A stretch of DNA of 64,000 nucleotides from assembly GCA_002707495.1 (NCBI GenBank), contig PAMZ01000002.1, positions 62,001 to 126,000 of the forward strand. Reading direction: 5' to 3'. Positions within the stretch are counted from its first letter, which is position 1. Each line of letters begins with the position of its first letter. The notes beneath the pieces are model-generated. The model had not been told where the DNA came from. It worked only from the letters and a program-made list of their open reading frames with translations, and made no database searches. This document shows, piece after piece, positions 55,076 to 62,967 of the stretch. The translations under genes were made by a program, and so were the position numbers. Source of the DNA: Halobacteriovoraceae bacterium. Lineage in GTDB: Bacteria > Bdellovibrionota > Bacteriovoracia > Bacteriovoracales > Bacteriovoracaceae.

Positions 55076-55867
55076 ATGACCCCATTTGGATATATTTTTG
55101 GTGCTTATTGCTGGCTCAAAAACTACCTGGTCACATTCATCTACCTCTATCTCATCCCTAGCTTAAAAAATTTAGGAAAAAAGAGAGATTTTAAGGGGAG
55201 TGAGTTTGATCTTACTCGCTACGGAAAAAAGTCAATTGAGGCCATGGGTTTTGACGTTGAATTACTTAATCCTCATGAAGTCGATCTAGCTGAAAATTTT
55301 GTGATGGTTTCAAATCATAGATCGTGGTTCGATCAGATCGCTATGTTGGCAAGTTATCCAAGTGGAATTCATTTTCTGGCGAAAGAAGAATATTTTAAGA
55401 TTCCTATTCTGGGAAGATGTATGAAAAACTTCGAGATGATTCCCGTTACTAAGAAAAAATTAGATCCAAATGCGAACTCTACCCTAAATAGATGTTTAAA
55501 ACAAAATGAGAATGTTTGTTTCTTTATGGAAGGTACTCGGGGACAAGGACGAGATTTATTGTCCTTTAAAAAAGGTGCTTTTTATCATGCAGTGGAACAT
55601 AAAAAGAGAGTTTTACCCTTATATATTTTAGGTTCAGAGCGCTGTTCATCTAAGTCCAGACATCTCTTTGATATAAGACCGGGCACCATTACTATTGTTA
55701 TTGGGAAACCAAGAGTCTTTACCCAAGATAATTTTAAAGCTCAATTCGAAGAATTTGAATCAGCTTATCGAAGAGTTCACAATCAACTCTATCTTGAGCA
55801 TGAAATCTTTCAAAGTGATCAACACCTACTTACTAAATTAGAGCCTACGACATTGTCTTATACTTAA
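55076..55867 (+). CDS. plsC: 1-acyl-glycerol-3-phosphate acyltransferase-type enzyme
   Basis: A PlsC/LPLAT-family acyltransferase of 263 residues. The catalytic HX4D is His81-Asp86 in SNHRSWFDQ, and the glycerol-phosphate site FMEGTRGQGRD is at 150-160 (Glu152 to Arg155). An N-terminal hydrophobic segment (LVTFIYLYLIPSL) anchors it to the membrane. AAGGAA precedes the ATG. It lies 57 bp after the UbiA-like gene and may belong to the same transcript; it is not certain that it is the main PlsC of the cell. Confidence 0.87.
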   Translation: MTPFGYIFGAYCWLKNYLVTFIYLYLIPSLKNLGKKRDFKGSEFDLTRYGKKSIEAMGFDVELLNPHEVDLAENFVMVSNHRSWFDQIAMLASYPSGIHFLAKEEYFKIPILGRCMKNFEMIPVTKKKLDPNANSTLNRCLKQNENVCFFMEGTRGQGRDLLSFKKGAFYHAVEHKKRVLPLYILGSERCSSKSRHLFDIRPGTITIVIGKPRVFTQDNFKAQFEEFESAYRRVHNQLYLEHEIFQSDQHLLTKLEPTTLSYT

Positions 55868-57486
55868 GAAACGCTAGCTCTCATTTGCCATAGTAGTTGT
55901 GAAATATAGGGTCTTCTCTCTTCTTTAGTCGCTACCATTAGAAGTTTGGTTATTTTGAGCATTTCAGGGTCTGTAAAAAGAAGAATCAAGAGCTCTTGGA
56001 TATAATTTGTATTGAGGGTTATATAATTGTCCGTTCCTATACCTAGTTTGACCCCTTTTTTCTCCCACCAAGAAAAGGGATGATCTTTATAGTCAGCAAA
56101 GCTTCCCGTTAATTTTTTGTTTGAAGAAGGAAGAGCAATTAAGGAGACATCCTTGGTAATCATTCTATTAAGAACATCGTGTTGGTAGTGCTCAACTTCT
56201 CGTGCTGTATGAAATTTAACTTTTACAAACAAAACTTTTTCTTCTTCAGATAATTTCTCTCCAGAAAAAAGCTTATGCTTGATATGTTCATGCTCACGCC
56301 ATTCCATCTCATCCAGCTCGTTCCAGATTCTCTTGTTGGCCGGGACGGGTTTACCTTGCTCATTTAATTTTAAACAATGTTGATAAAGAGAGTGATAGTA
56401 AAAATTTGGATTGATTCCCAAGCTTAGTCCGTGCTCAAGCGTGTCTATATGCCAAATATTCATCGCATTATCCACTGCTTGAACGCCTTTTTTCAAAGAA
56501 TGCCAAGTTTCACCATGGTGGGAGCGAATTGAGAATCCTTTATAGTGAAGCTTTCTAAATCCAAGCTTCATATCTTGGAAGTGACCCTTCCTATACAGGT
56601 CTTTTTCATTTCCAACGGTATCTACATCTGTGAGGTAGGGATCAAGCTGAGGGTTTCTCTCTAAAATGCTGAGGATTTGATCTATTTGATGATTAAAATG
56701 TTCTCTCTTAGACTTAAATTTGGTCCCATCAAAAAAATCTGCTTCTTTTCTAAAACATGGTGATAAAACAAACTCAAATGAGGGAACTTTTTGTTTAAAC
56801 TCCATAAAGCCATCATAAAGTCCCAAAACAACATCTTCTTCACTTGGACTTCCAAGACCTGGTATCTTTTCTGTCTCTACATTTGTGGCCCTTGAAAAGG
56901 TGAACTTAAGTCTGATCGATCCCACATTATAGGAATGGTAGAGTTCAGAGGCCATATGAAAAGCCGCCTGTCTATGAGCGTCTCTATCAACTAAGATAAG
57001 CTTGGGTAATAATAAAATTTCGAGGTATCGGTCAAATTGCTCATCTTCTTTTAAACGTAGAAGCTCATCCACATCTTCAACAGATTCTATTTTAACATCA
57101 CCATAGACTGCTTGAATTTTTTTCCAATACATCTCTTTGTGAGGACCTTGAAGCAAAGCCTTTAATCTTGGGTAAACGAACTCTGCCGTTAATGAGCCGG
57201 TTAAATGGATATGTTCTTCTTTGTATGAGAGGGGAAATTTTTTAAAGAAGTTTCTCAAAGCCTCAGAAACGGGGTGATTCAATAATGTTTGAATATCAAC
57301 TTCGTCTTGTTGAAATCCCCCTAATAAGCGCAAAAACTCTTGAATGGATTTTTTTACTGTAGGATTTCCTAACGCATATTCACTGGTACTCGCCAACTCC
57401 AGCGTATCCATAATAGTGATACCATTGGTCTCACTAATAACTTCTGTAATACATTTCGTCAGCTCTTTGACAGGTTTTGCAGGCAT
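55864..57486 (-). CDS. Adenosine-deaminase-like amidohydrolase with an N-terminal extension and a large insert
   Basis: The metal and catalytic motifs of adenosine/AMP deaminases are present: EEHIHLTGS (His92, His94), SIRSHHGETWHS with the catalytic HxxE, TLEHGLSLG, and VSLIALPSSNKKL followed by GIGTDNY. The protein is 540 residues, far longer than Add (about 335). About 85 extra residues precede the HxH motif, and an insert of about 80 charged residues (around PANKRIWNELDEMEWREHEH) lies before the substrate SN motif. Substrate may be adenosine, AMP or another purine. It is transcribed towards plsC, overlapping it by 4 bp. Confidence 0.8.
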   Translation of the reverse strand: MPAKPVKELTKCITEVISETNGITIMDTLELASTSEYALGNPTVKKSIQEFLRLLGGFQQDEVDIQTLLNHPVSEALRNFFKKFPLSYKEEHIHLTGSLTAEFVYPRLKALLQGPHKEMYWKKIQAVYGDVKIESVEDVDELLRLKEDEQFDRYLEILLLPKLILVDRDAHRQAAFHMASELYHSYNVGSIRLKFTFSRATNVETEKIPGLGSPSEEDVVLGLYDGFMEFKQKVPSFEFVLSPCFRKEADFFDGTKFKSKREHFNHQIDQILSILERNPQLDPYLTDVDTVGNEKDLYRKGHFQDMKLGFRKLHYKGFSIRSHHGETWHSLKKGVQAVDNAMNIWHIDTLEHGLSLGINPNFYYHSLYQHCLKLNEQGKPVPANKRIWNELDEMEWREHEHIKHKLFSGEKLSEEEKVLFVKVKFHTAREVEHYQHDVLNRMITKDVSLIALPSSNKKLTGSFADYKDHPFSWWEKKGVKLGIGTDNYITLNTNYIQELLILLFTDPEMLKITKLLMVATKEERRPYISQLLWQMRASVS

Positions 57487-57619
57487 AAATAGCTAAAATC
57501 TCTTTCTATCTTTTAAAAACTTACTTTAAAAGGGTTATTCTTTTCAACAACCAATTATTTTTTCATAATAAAGACCTACCAAGAACTTTATGGATGAAGC
57601 ACGTCTGGCCATGGAAGGT

Positions 57620-58246
57620 CTACTTTTTTTCCACCAAGCTATCATAGTATTCACGGTTCCAATTGTCATTTCCATCAATAAAACTAAGAAGAGCTGGAAT
57701 TTCATCATTACCCCAAAATAGCTCACCCTGAAAAACCATGCTTGGAACTCCAAAAGCGCCATGATCCAGGGCAGACTGGATATTCTCTCTTATTTCATGA
57801 CGGGCCTGTCGACTAAAAGAGCGCTCACAAGTACCTTCGAATTGGGGTTCAATCAACTCAGAGATTAGCTCTGGATCATCAAGAACCATTGATTTCTGCC
57901 ATATAGCATTGAAAATAAGATCAATGATCTCCATTTGGCTCCCTTCAGCGGCATATTTTGTTGCCACTCTGAGAATCGCCAATGGATTAAAGGGAAAAAT
58001 TCTTGGCGGTTGAAAGTCAATATTGTTTCGAGCTGCATAACGAAAGCATTTTTTAAGTTCGTAATCTCTTTTAGCGGGAATTTCACCCGGGCCTAAAAAT
58101 CCATGAGAGGAAAATAGTTTTCCCATAGGAACTGCTCGAGGCTCTATATTGCTTATGAGAGGAGAGCTTCGAAGTTTTGTCCACGCAAAAAAAGAAAAAG
58201 GAGAGAGAAAATCAAAATAAAAATCAATTTTTGAGCTTAATGGCAT
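57620..58246 (-). CDS. HCCA-isomerase/DsbA-fold (kappa GST-like) protein
   Basis: The 208-residue protein has the 2-hydroxychromene-2-carboxylate isomerase/GST-kappa pattern: DFYFDFLSPFSFFAW at the start with the active-site Ser, then NPLAILRV, and GAFGVPSMVFQGELFWGND near the end. No CxxC is present, so it is not a disulfide oxidase. There is no signal peptide. Homologues are glutathione-dependent isomerases; in the absence of a naphthalene pathway here the true substrate is unknown. AAGGA lies 7 nt before the ATG. Confidence 0.82.
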   Translation of the reverse strand: MPLSSKIDFYFDFLSPFSFFAWTKLRSSPLISNIEPRAVPMGKLFSSHGFLGPGEIPAKRDYELKKCFRYAARNNIDFQPPRIFPFNPLAILRVATKYAAEGSQMEIIDLIFNAIWQKSMVLDDPELISELIEPQFEGTCERSFSRQARHEIRENIQSALDHGAFGVPSMVFQGELFWGNDEIPALLSFIDGNDNWNREYYDSLVEKK

Positions 58247-58307
58247 AAAAGTCCTTAATACAAGTTATTAAAAACAAAGACAGATTGGAATTTAATTTAA
58301 ATCTCTA

Positions 58308-58409
58308 TTGAATCCTTTGTAAAACCTGTTATCATTAACGCGTAGCACTTCATTGTTACTTCTATCTCAAAATCATCAATTTGTTGTACGTAGGTTCTTA
58401 GTTGTACGT
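58308..58409 (+). promoter_or_regulatory. Promoter and direct repeats upstream of the lipoprotein gene at 58453
   Basis: TTGAAT (58308-58313) and TATCAT (58330-58335) are 16 bp apart. Downstream, in the leader, the 9-mer GTTGTACGT occurs at 58383-58391 and again at 58401-58409, 18 bp apart, close to two turns of the helix. The repeats could bind a regulator or be an RNA element. The rest of the 205-bp gap shows nothing else. Confidence 0.45.
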
Positions 58410-58452
58410 TTGTGTCTTTGGTGCTTTTTTCAAATTTATCATAGGAAAATTT

Positions 58453-59199
58453 ATGACTAAAACACCCTTATTAAAAGCGTTTGTTCTTTTGACAGTATTA
58501 GTGAGTTTTGTTTCGTGTGGGTCACAGGCCCCCATGGTTAAAAATGTTAAAGTCTCAACTTCTCAGCAAGACAATGACGTATTAGTGTCTTTATCTGCTG
58601 ATTTAAGCATTGGAAATGTTCAACTTCCCTTTACTAGTTTACCTATAATATTACCCAAAGTTGGAAAACAGATTGGGCAATTAACTTTACAGAGTTCAGC
58701 AGATGGAGCAAATCAACTTGTCTTAGATGTAAATGTATCTGAAGCGGCAAACCTTGAATTAGCATCAGTCCAATTACCAAATGGGTCTATGCTTCCTATC
58801 ATTGGAGATAATTCTGTTTTAGTCATTCCAGCGGGCAAAGTTCAAATTTATTTAAGTCTTTTAGATGGAGCCCAGGCGATTGGTGTTGCTGTTCCCATTA
58901 AAACTTTCGATGCCATTGGTTCAAAGGTAGGAACAACGGCTTTAATGCCAATCTTTAATAATAATAATATTTTGGGGGCAGCTGGAGTTTATACATCTGC
59001 TGAAGCTGGTAAAAATGGTTTTGCATTAGTGGCGGATCTATCAGGTGTTATTAACGTGAGTATTCCAAATATTTTTGCGAGACAGGCTCAGTCCTCACTT
59101 GACTATTCTTCTCCAGAACCAAGTAGAAGACAGGAGAGGAAAATTAACAGTATGCTTTATCGAATGCATAAGAAAAAGCAAATGCTTGAACTCAATTAA
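58453..59199 (+). CDS. Lipoprotein of unknown function
   Basis: I do not recognise the body of this 248-residue protein. The leader AFVLLTVLVSFVSC is a lipoprotein signal peptide with lipobox FVSC, then Gly-Ser. The mature part is rich in beta-strand patterns (VKVSTSQQDNDVLVSLSADL, then LVLDVNVSEAANLELASV) and ends with a basic, flexible tail (PSRRQERKINSMLYRMHKKK). ATG 58453 is chosen because AGGA lies upstream; an in-frame start at 58402 would add 17 residues before the signal. It is monocistronic, with a terminator behind it. Confidence 0.72.
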   Translation: MTKTPLLKAFVLLTVLVSFVSCGSQAPMVKNVKVSTSQQDNDVLVSLSADLSIGNVQLPFTSLPIILPKVGKQIGQLTLQSSADGANQLVLDVNVSEAANLELASVQLPNGSMLPIIGDNSVLVIPAGKVQIYLSLLDGAQAIGVAVPIKTFDAIGSKVGTTALMPIFNNNNILGAAGVYTSAEAGKNGFALVADLSGVINVSIPNIFARQAQSSLDYSSPEPSRRQERKINSMLYRMHKKKQMLELN

Positions 59200-59226
59200 T
59201 TTATCTAAAGTATTGATTAATTTAGT

Positions 59227-59255
59227 AGGCGGTCTGGTTGGCCGCCTTTTTTTTT
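59227..59255 (+). terminator. Rho-independent terminator of the lipoprotein gene
   Basis: AGGCGG (59227-59232) pairs with CCGCCT (59242-59247), extended by a T-G and a C-G pair, and a T-run to 59255 follows. Confidence 0.92.
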
Positions 59256-59281
59256 ATTAAGAATTGTTTTAATATTTGATT

Positions 59282-59950
59282 GTGAAGGTTTGGCTCGCAA
59301 TAACATTATTATTTCCCACCTTGTGCTTTGCTCAGAAATACCGATTTGGATTTTCAGGGGCGCTTCTTTCGAAAGAAATGACAGGAGTAGATAAGGTTAC
59401 TGAAGAGGAAGGGAAGCTGGTATCAAATACCAATTTTCACTATGGTGTACACTTTGCTTATATGATGGGTAATAGTCTTCAGTTTCAGATGAATCATTTG
59501 AATAAGAATTATTCCTTCGACAATACCCAAGAAATTATAGCGGGAGAAGAAGCCTTTTCAATAACAAATACTCAGCTTGGTTTTCGATGGATAGCTCTTA
59601 GTCGGGTCGCTTTTAGACTTTTAATCAATTTTGCCGAGGATTTAGTTTTTACCGTTGATAGCAATAATCAAGCTGTTTTAGAGCAGGAATCTTTAATTTA
59701 TCCCAGTGTATTTTATGATCAGATTGTTTTTTTGGGAGGCACCATGTACTCAGGGTTTAAAGTGGGTGCTGATATTGGGGGGAGTGGAGATACCATTGAG
59801 AATAGACAAGCCGTTCACTACGGAGTCTTTGCTGTGCTCAACGCATTTGAAATTAATTATATTGTCAGTAATATCACCAAAGAAACGGAATCTCTCGATT
59901 TCACCGAAACCGAGAGTTCACTGCAGTTCAAATACCTTTTCAGGTTTTAG
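59282..59950 (+). CDS. Probable outer-membrane beta-barrel protein
   Basis: A signal peptide (VWLAITLLFPTLCFAQ) is followed by alternating strands of the kind RFGFSGALLSK and LQFQMNHLNKNYSF, and the protein ends with a C-terminal Phe (LQFKYLFRF), the typical signal for barrel assembly. The length of about 222 residues fits an eight-stranded barrel. I start it at GTG 59282; TTG 59276 is in frame 2 codons upstream. Neither has a ribosome site, which is odd. It begins only about 27 bp after a terminator, so its promoter must overlap that terminator. Family and ligand are unknown. Confidence 0.65.
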   Translation: MKVWLAITLLFPTLCFAQKYRFGFSGALLSKEMTGVDKVTEEEGKLVSNTNFHYGVHFAYMMGNSLQFQMNHLNKNYSFDNTQEIIAGEEAFSITNTQLGFRWIALSRVAFRLLINFAEDLVFTVDSNNQAVLEQESLIYPSVFYDQIVFLGGTMYSGFKVGADIGGSGDTIENRQAVHYGVFAVLNAFEINYIVSNITKETESLDFTETESSLQFKYLFRF

Positions 59951-59952
59951 AA

Positions 59953-60330
59953 CTATTCGGTCATCTCACATTGACGAAGCCCATCTCTCGCTTCACGCCA
60001 ACGCGCTAGCTCGTCTATTAGGAAGAATTCATAAATCGTTCCTGCGACTTGCCCGATGTTTCCGTTTAGAAGATCTATCGTTTCTTGAACCATCACCGGT
60101 AGAGGTTTTATCTTTTGATAAATCTCTACTTGCTCCGCTGGAGTCAGAGCATTGTATTGTTCTGGTGACAATTCAAACTGATCGAAACTTCCCGTACTAA
60201 ATGACTCTCTCTCAATAGACTGGTCTAGGGCCGCAAACCCTGCGACTACTGCATCTCTGCATTCTGCAGCTTGCCCCTCACTTGCAATTGCGCTTGTAAC
60301 TAACATCAACATACATAAAGTTTTTTTCAT
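59953..60330 (-). CDS. Small secreted protein, unknown function
   Basis: A 125-residue protein with a signal peptide (TLCMLMLVTSAIASEG, cut near GQAAE) and two cysteines in the mature part, one near each end (AECRDAV and LRQCEMTE), that could form a disulfide closing the domain. The middle is helical and acidic (PEQYNALTPAEQVEIYQK). AAGGGGA before the ATG is a strong ribosome site. No family was recognised. The stop lies 2 bp from that of the convergent barrel gene. Confidence 0.7.
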   Translation of the reverse strand: MKKTLCMLMLVTSAIASEGQAAECRDAVVAGFAALDQSIERESFSTGSFDQFELSPEQYNALTPAEQVEIYQKIKPLPVMVQETIDLLNGNIGQVAGTIYEFFLIDELARWREARDGLRQCEMTE

Positions 60331-60358
60331 TAATTTCCCCTTAAATAGGACTAAACCA

Positions 60359-60371
60359 GCTCTAGGAGCTT
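60359..60371. repeat. Short perfect inverted repeat upstream of the secreted-protein gene
   Basis: AGCTC-TAG-GAGCT, 28 bp upstream of the ATG at 60330. It could be a regulator half-site pair; such short repeats also occur by chance. Confidence 0.25.
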
Positions 60372-60411
60372 GTGATAAGAGGGATCTGAAAAAATTACAG
60401 CAGTAGATGTA

Positions 60412-60438
60412 AATAAAAACGGGGACTTAGGTCCCCGT
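60412..60438 (-). terminator. Rho-independent terminator of rpsU
   Basis: On the minus strand ACGGGGAC and GTCCCCGT (60419-60426 and 60431-60438) form an 8-bp stem with a 4-nt loop, followed by TTTTTATTT. It lies 33 nt after the rpsU stop. Confidence 0.9.
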
Positions 60439-60470
60439 GTATTTATTGAAAATATTATTGCAAGTTAATG

Positions 60471-60710
60471 TTAGATTTTAGCTCTATAACGAGAGTTCTT
60501 AGAGTTGGTTTTTCTACGTCTCTTCTCAGCAGCCTCACGCTTTTCTTTAGCCTTGATAGAAGGCTTTTGATACGCCTGGCGGGCTTTATAGGTTTTAGTA
60601 ATACCGTAGGAATCACAGAGTCTCTTGAACTTTCTGAGCGCTTTTTCCACCGGAAAGCCATCTCCAATACTAATTTTAAAATTTTCTTTGTTCTTTTTTG
60701 ACTCTGCCAC
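60471..60710 (-). CDS. rpsU: 30S ribosomal protein S21
   Basis: A 79-residue, highly basic protein matching S21: FPVEKALRKFKRLCDSYGI, then RQAYQKPSIKAKEKREAA and a basic tail. S21 binds near the anti-Shine-Dalgarno end of 16S rRNA. It starts with GTG, with AAAGGAG upstream. It has its own promoter and terminator, so it is a single-gene unit; the usual dnaG/rpoD neighbours are absent. Confidence 0.94.
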   Translation of the reverse strand: MAESKKNKENFKISIGDGFPVEKALRKFKRLCDSYGITKTYKARQAYQKPSIKAKEKREAAEKRRRKTNSKNSRYRAKI

Positions 60711-60738
60711 TAGGTCTCCTTTAAACCATTTTTGCCCT

Positions 60739-60766
60739 ATTATACTGAAAAGCTGGAGTTAAGCAA
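60739..60766 (-). promoter_or_regulatory. Sigma-70 type promoter of rpsU
   Basis: On the minus strand TTGCTT (60766-60761) and a perfect TATAAT (60744-60739) are separated by 16 bp, 28 nt before the GTG start. Confidence 0.75.
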
Positions 60767-60772
60767 ATTTGT

Positions 60773-61255
60773 CTACTTTACAGCAACCTCAGCACTGACT
60801 AGCACTTCATCTTTGGCTCCAACACCCAAATATTTTAGGTCTTTAACCTTAAAATCGGATAAATTGAGCTTAAATTTTGCCAGCATCTTACTCCCACTGA
60901 CTTTGTAGATAAAGCCTATTTTCTTGGTAATTCCCTTAATTGTGATTTTACCAATACCTTTGCCGCCTTTTGCTTTAACATCGGAGACGATAATATTCTT
61001 ATGTTTGTCGGCTTCGATTCTTTTACGCATATGATCGTCTCTCAGCTCGATCCCTGTCTCTAGATCCCTGGCCTTGACCCATAATTTCTTGGCCATATAG
61101 ACATCGCCGCTTTTTTGAACTTTCCCTTTTACCTTATCAGCTTGAACTTGAAACGAACCTGCGGGAGTTAGATTGACTGTTATATCGAGTGCCTTTCCAT
61201 CTGCAAAAGCTTGGAGAGATAATGTAAATAGCGACAATAATAATAACTTCATCAT
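60773..61255 (-). CDS. YceI-family periplasmic protein
   Basis: The 160-residue protein has a signal peptide (LLLLSLFTLSLQAFA) and the YceI lipocalin-like pattern: FQVQADKVKGKVQ, then DLETGIELRDDHMRKRI, the most typical YceI segment, and a final strand DEVLVSAEVAVK. YceI proteins bind isoprenoid-quinone-like lipids in the periplasm. AAGGAAA precedes two tandem ATGs (61255, 61252). It is transcribed in the same direction as rpsU, whose promoter lies in the gap behind it. Confidence 0.8.
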   Translation of the reverse strand: MMKLLLLSLFTLSLQAFADGKALDITVNLTPAGSFQVQADKVKGKVQKSGDVYMAKKLWVKARDLETGIELRDDHMRKRIEADKHKNIIVSDVKAKGGKGIGKITIKGITKKIGFIYKVSGSKMLAKFKLNLSDFKVKDLKYLGVGAKDEVLVSAEVAVK

Positions 61256-61273
61256 AGTGTTTCCTTTTCTAAA

Positions 61274-62164
61274 TTATGAACTCTTCAATTTTACTACAAG
61301 AGGGTAGTGATCACTAGGATGCATTCTTTTTTCCGCTAAACTCTTTGGAAAATTGGATCTAGGCTTTCCCTCAAAATTCACCACACAAGTTTCTTCATCG
61401 AGAAGTTTTGCGATCTCTGCGTCTAAAAGAACATAGTCTAGCTGCATGGGGAACATATCGTTTTTTTGATTATAATAAAGGTAGGTAGAGCGTTCAAAAA
61501 CTGGGGTTTTCAGCCATTCAAGTGCATCTTTAAGCCCCAAATATTTGGCAAAATCATGGAGCTCAGGCTCAGTTTGATCTTCGTATATTACTCCATTGAG
61601 ATCTCCACAAACAATGACATTGTGATCTTGTTTTTTACGTCGCTGAGCGATCTTGATAATTGCAGAGACCTCTTCCTTTCTTTTAGTTCGTCCCTCAAAG
61701 TCTTTTTTTTCTTTATCAAGTTTTGACTTAAGGTGAGTGAGGAGAAAGCAAAGTTTCTTATCCTCCCACTGCAAACGTAGCTCTAAAACCCCACGACTAA
61801 AAACTTTATCTCGATAGATTTTGTCACCTAAGAACTCGAGTTCTTTTGAGGCAAGTATACCGAGGTCAATTCCCCGGTCAGAATTGGTAGTGTAGTGAAT
61901 TGATTTAAACTGGTCCTTTAGAAAATGAAGGTTTAAGTTTTCAAGGCTTTCTTTGCCTCCCACTTCAGTAAACAAACATAAATCTGGCTGTATGTTTTGG
62001 ATTAAATCGGCCATGGCTTGGACATGTTGCAAAGTTTTATTTTCTTTAAAGCTAGAAGAAGCTAATTGCCAATGTGCTTCAGAAAGATCAGTAGGTTTTT
62101 TGTCATCGGGAAGTTTATCTAAGAAGACGAAAAAGTCCTGTAAGTTCCACAACAGTATTTTCAT
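61274..62164 (-). CDS. Endonuclease/exonuclease/phosphatase-family protein
   Basis: The metal-dependent phosphodiesterase fold is clear: MKILLWNLQDFF with the first Asn, LCLFTEVGGKE with the catalytic Glu, VIVCGDLNGVIYED with the GDxN motif, LDYVLLD, and PSDHYPLVVKL with the SDH motif. The length is 296 residues. There is no signal peptide, so it probably acts in the cytoplasm. The substrate may be DNA, RNA or a phospholipid headgroup. The tiny gene at 62173-62283 ends 8 bp before its ATG, and no ribosome site is visible, so translation may depend on it. Confidence 0.85.
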   Translation of the reverse strand: MKILLWNLQDFFVFLDKLPDDKKPTDLSEAHWQLASSSFKENKTLQHVQAMADLIQNIQPDLCLFTEVGGKESLENLNLHFLKDQFKSIHYTTNSDRGIDLGILASKELEFLGDKIYRDKVFSRGVLELRLQWEDKKLCFLLTHLKSKLDKEKKDFEGRTKRKEEVSAIIKIAQRRKKQDHNVIVCGDLNGVIYEDQTEPELHDFAKYLGLKDALEWLKTPVFERSTYLYYNQKNDMFPMQLDYVLLDAEIAKLLDEETCVVNFEGKPRSNFPKSLAEKRMHPSDHYPLVVKLKSS

Positions 62165-62172
62165 AACTGAGG

Positions 62173-62283
62173 TTAGAATAGGTAGGCTATGATACCTATT
62201 GGAATTGCGACTCCTGTGGCAGCTGCGCCTAAGATAGCTGTTCCCACTAAAAGTGCTGCTATAGGTTTAAATACATTAGACAT
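62173..62283 (-). CDS. 36-residue hydrophobic membrane peptide
   Basis: A 37-codon frame starts at ATG 62283, with GAGGA 7 nt upstream, and ends at TAA 62173. The peptide begins MSNVFKPIAALLVGTA and is then Ala/Gly/Ile-rich with one membrane-spanning stretch, ending IGIIAYLF. There is a single Lys at the N-side. It does not resemble a known toxin by sequence. The spacing to the next gene (8 bp) suggests cotranscription with the endonuclease-family gene. A good ribosome site and clean membrane helix make it more than chance, but proof of expression is absent. Confidence 0.6.
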   Translation of the reverse strand: MSNVFKPIAALLVGTAILGAAATGVAIPIGIIAYLF

Positions 62284-62318
62284 ATATCATTCCTCATGAT
62301 TAGTGTTATAGTCTATCA

Positions 62319-62333
62319 TACCAATATTTGGTA
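62319..62333. promoter_or_regulatory. Operator-like inverted repeat between the membrane peptide and tesA
   Basis: TACCAA-TAT-TTGGTA is a perfect 15-bp palindrome in the 78-bp divergent region. It lies 29 bp before the tesA ATG and could be a binding site controlling one or both directions. Confidence 0.35.
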
Positions 62334-62361
62334 GCGTTTCCAAGCCAAGAAGGAGTGGTGA

Positions 62362-62967
62362 ATGAAATTATTATGGCTTAGTTTGGTCCTGTTTATCTCC
62401 TGTCTAGCCCAAGCCAATGAGGCATCAAAAAAGCTAGTGATCATAGGAGATTCGCTCACGGAGGGATATGGAGTCGAGAAGTCACAAGCTTTCCCGGCTC
62501 AGCTTGAAAAAATTTTAAATAAAAATAAACTCAACTACCAAGTTATAAATGGAGGGGTCTCTGGATCGACCACTTCCTCTGGAATGTCTCGGCTAAAATG
62601 GTTTTTAAAAGCGAAGCCAGATTTAATCATTCTGGCATTAGGTGCCAACGATGGTCTGCGAGGAATTAAGGTAGAGAAGAGTCAAAAAAACCTAGAAGAT
62701 TTTATCTCTAAGTGCCAAAAAGAAAATATTCCTGTGATATTAGCTGGCATGCAGCTTCCACCAAACTATGGAAAAGAGTATACAAGTTCTTTTAAAAAAA
62801 TGTTTCAAGAAGTAGCAAAAAAATACAAGGTTCCTCAGATTCCTTTTCTTATAGAGGGTGTCGCTGGAAAACCAGAACTAAATATTGAAGATGGAATTCA
62901 CCCCAATCCGAAAGGGCATATTATTATTGCGCAAAATGTCTTTCTTCATATTAAGGACTACTTATGA
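62362..62967 (+). CDS. tesA: Periplasmic SGNH-hydrolase, TesA-type thioesterase/lysophospholipase
   Basis: The 201-residue protein has a signal peptide (LLWLSLVLFISCLAQA). The SGNH blocks are all visible: I, IIGDSLTEGYG with the nucleophile Ser; II, NGGVSGSTTSSG; III, LALGANDGLRG; V, EDGIHPNPKGH with the Asp-His pair. The enzyme hydrolyses acyl-thioesters and lysophospholipids in the periplasm. AAGGAG precedes the ATG. It overlaps the downstream ABC ATPase gene by 4 bp; in E. coli tesA is divergent from ybbA, here they are one operon. Confidence 0.93.
   Translation: MKLLWLSLVLFISCLAQANEASKKLVIIGDSLTEGYGVEKSQAFPAQLEKILNKNKLNYQVINGGVSGSTTSSGMSRLKWFLKAKPDLIILALGANDGLRGIKVEKSQKNLEDFISKCQKENIPVILAGMQLPPNYGKEYTSSFKKMFQEVAKKYKVPQIPFLIEGVAGKPELNIEDGIHPNPKGHIIIAQNVFLHIKDYL

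Noticed and set aside
57571-57630. AGACCT/AGGTCT repeat behind the HCCA-isomerase-like gene as a terminator
   Set aside because: The arms are about 45 nt apart and no T-run follows on the transcribed strand.
59706-60200. Plus-strand open frame across the end of the barrel gene and the convergent secreted-protein gene
   Set aside because: It covers two better-supported genes, and the barrel ends in the expected Phe.
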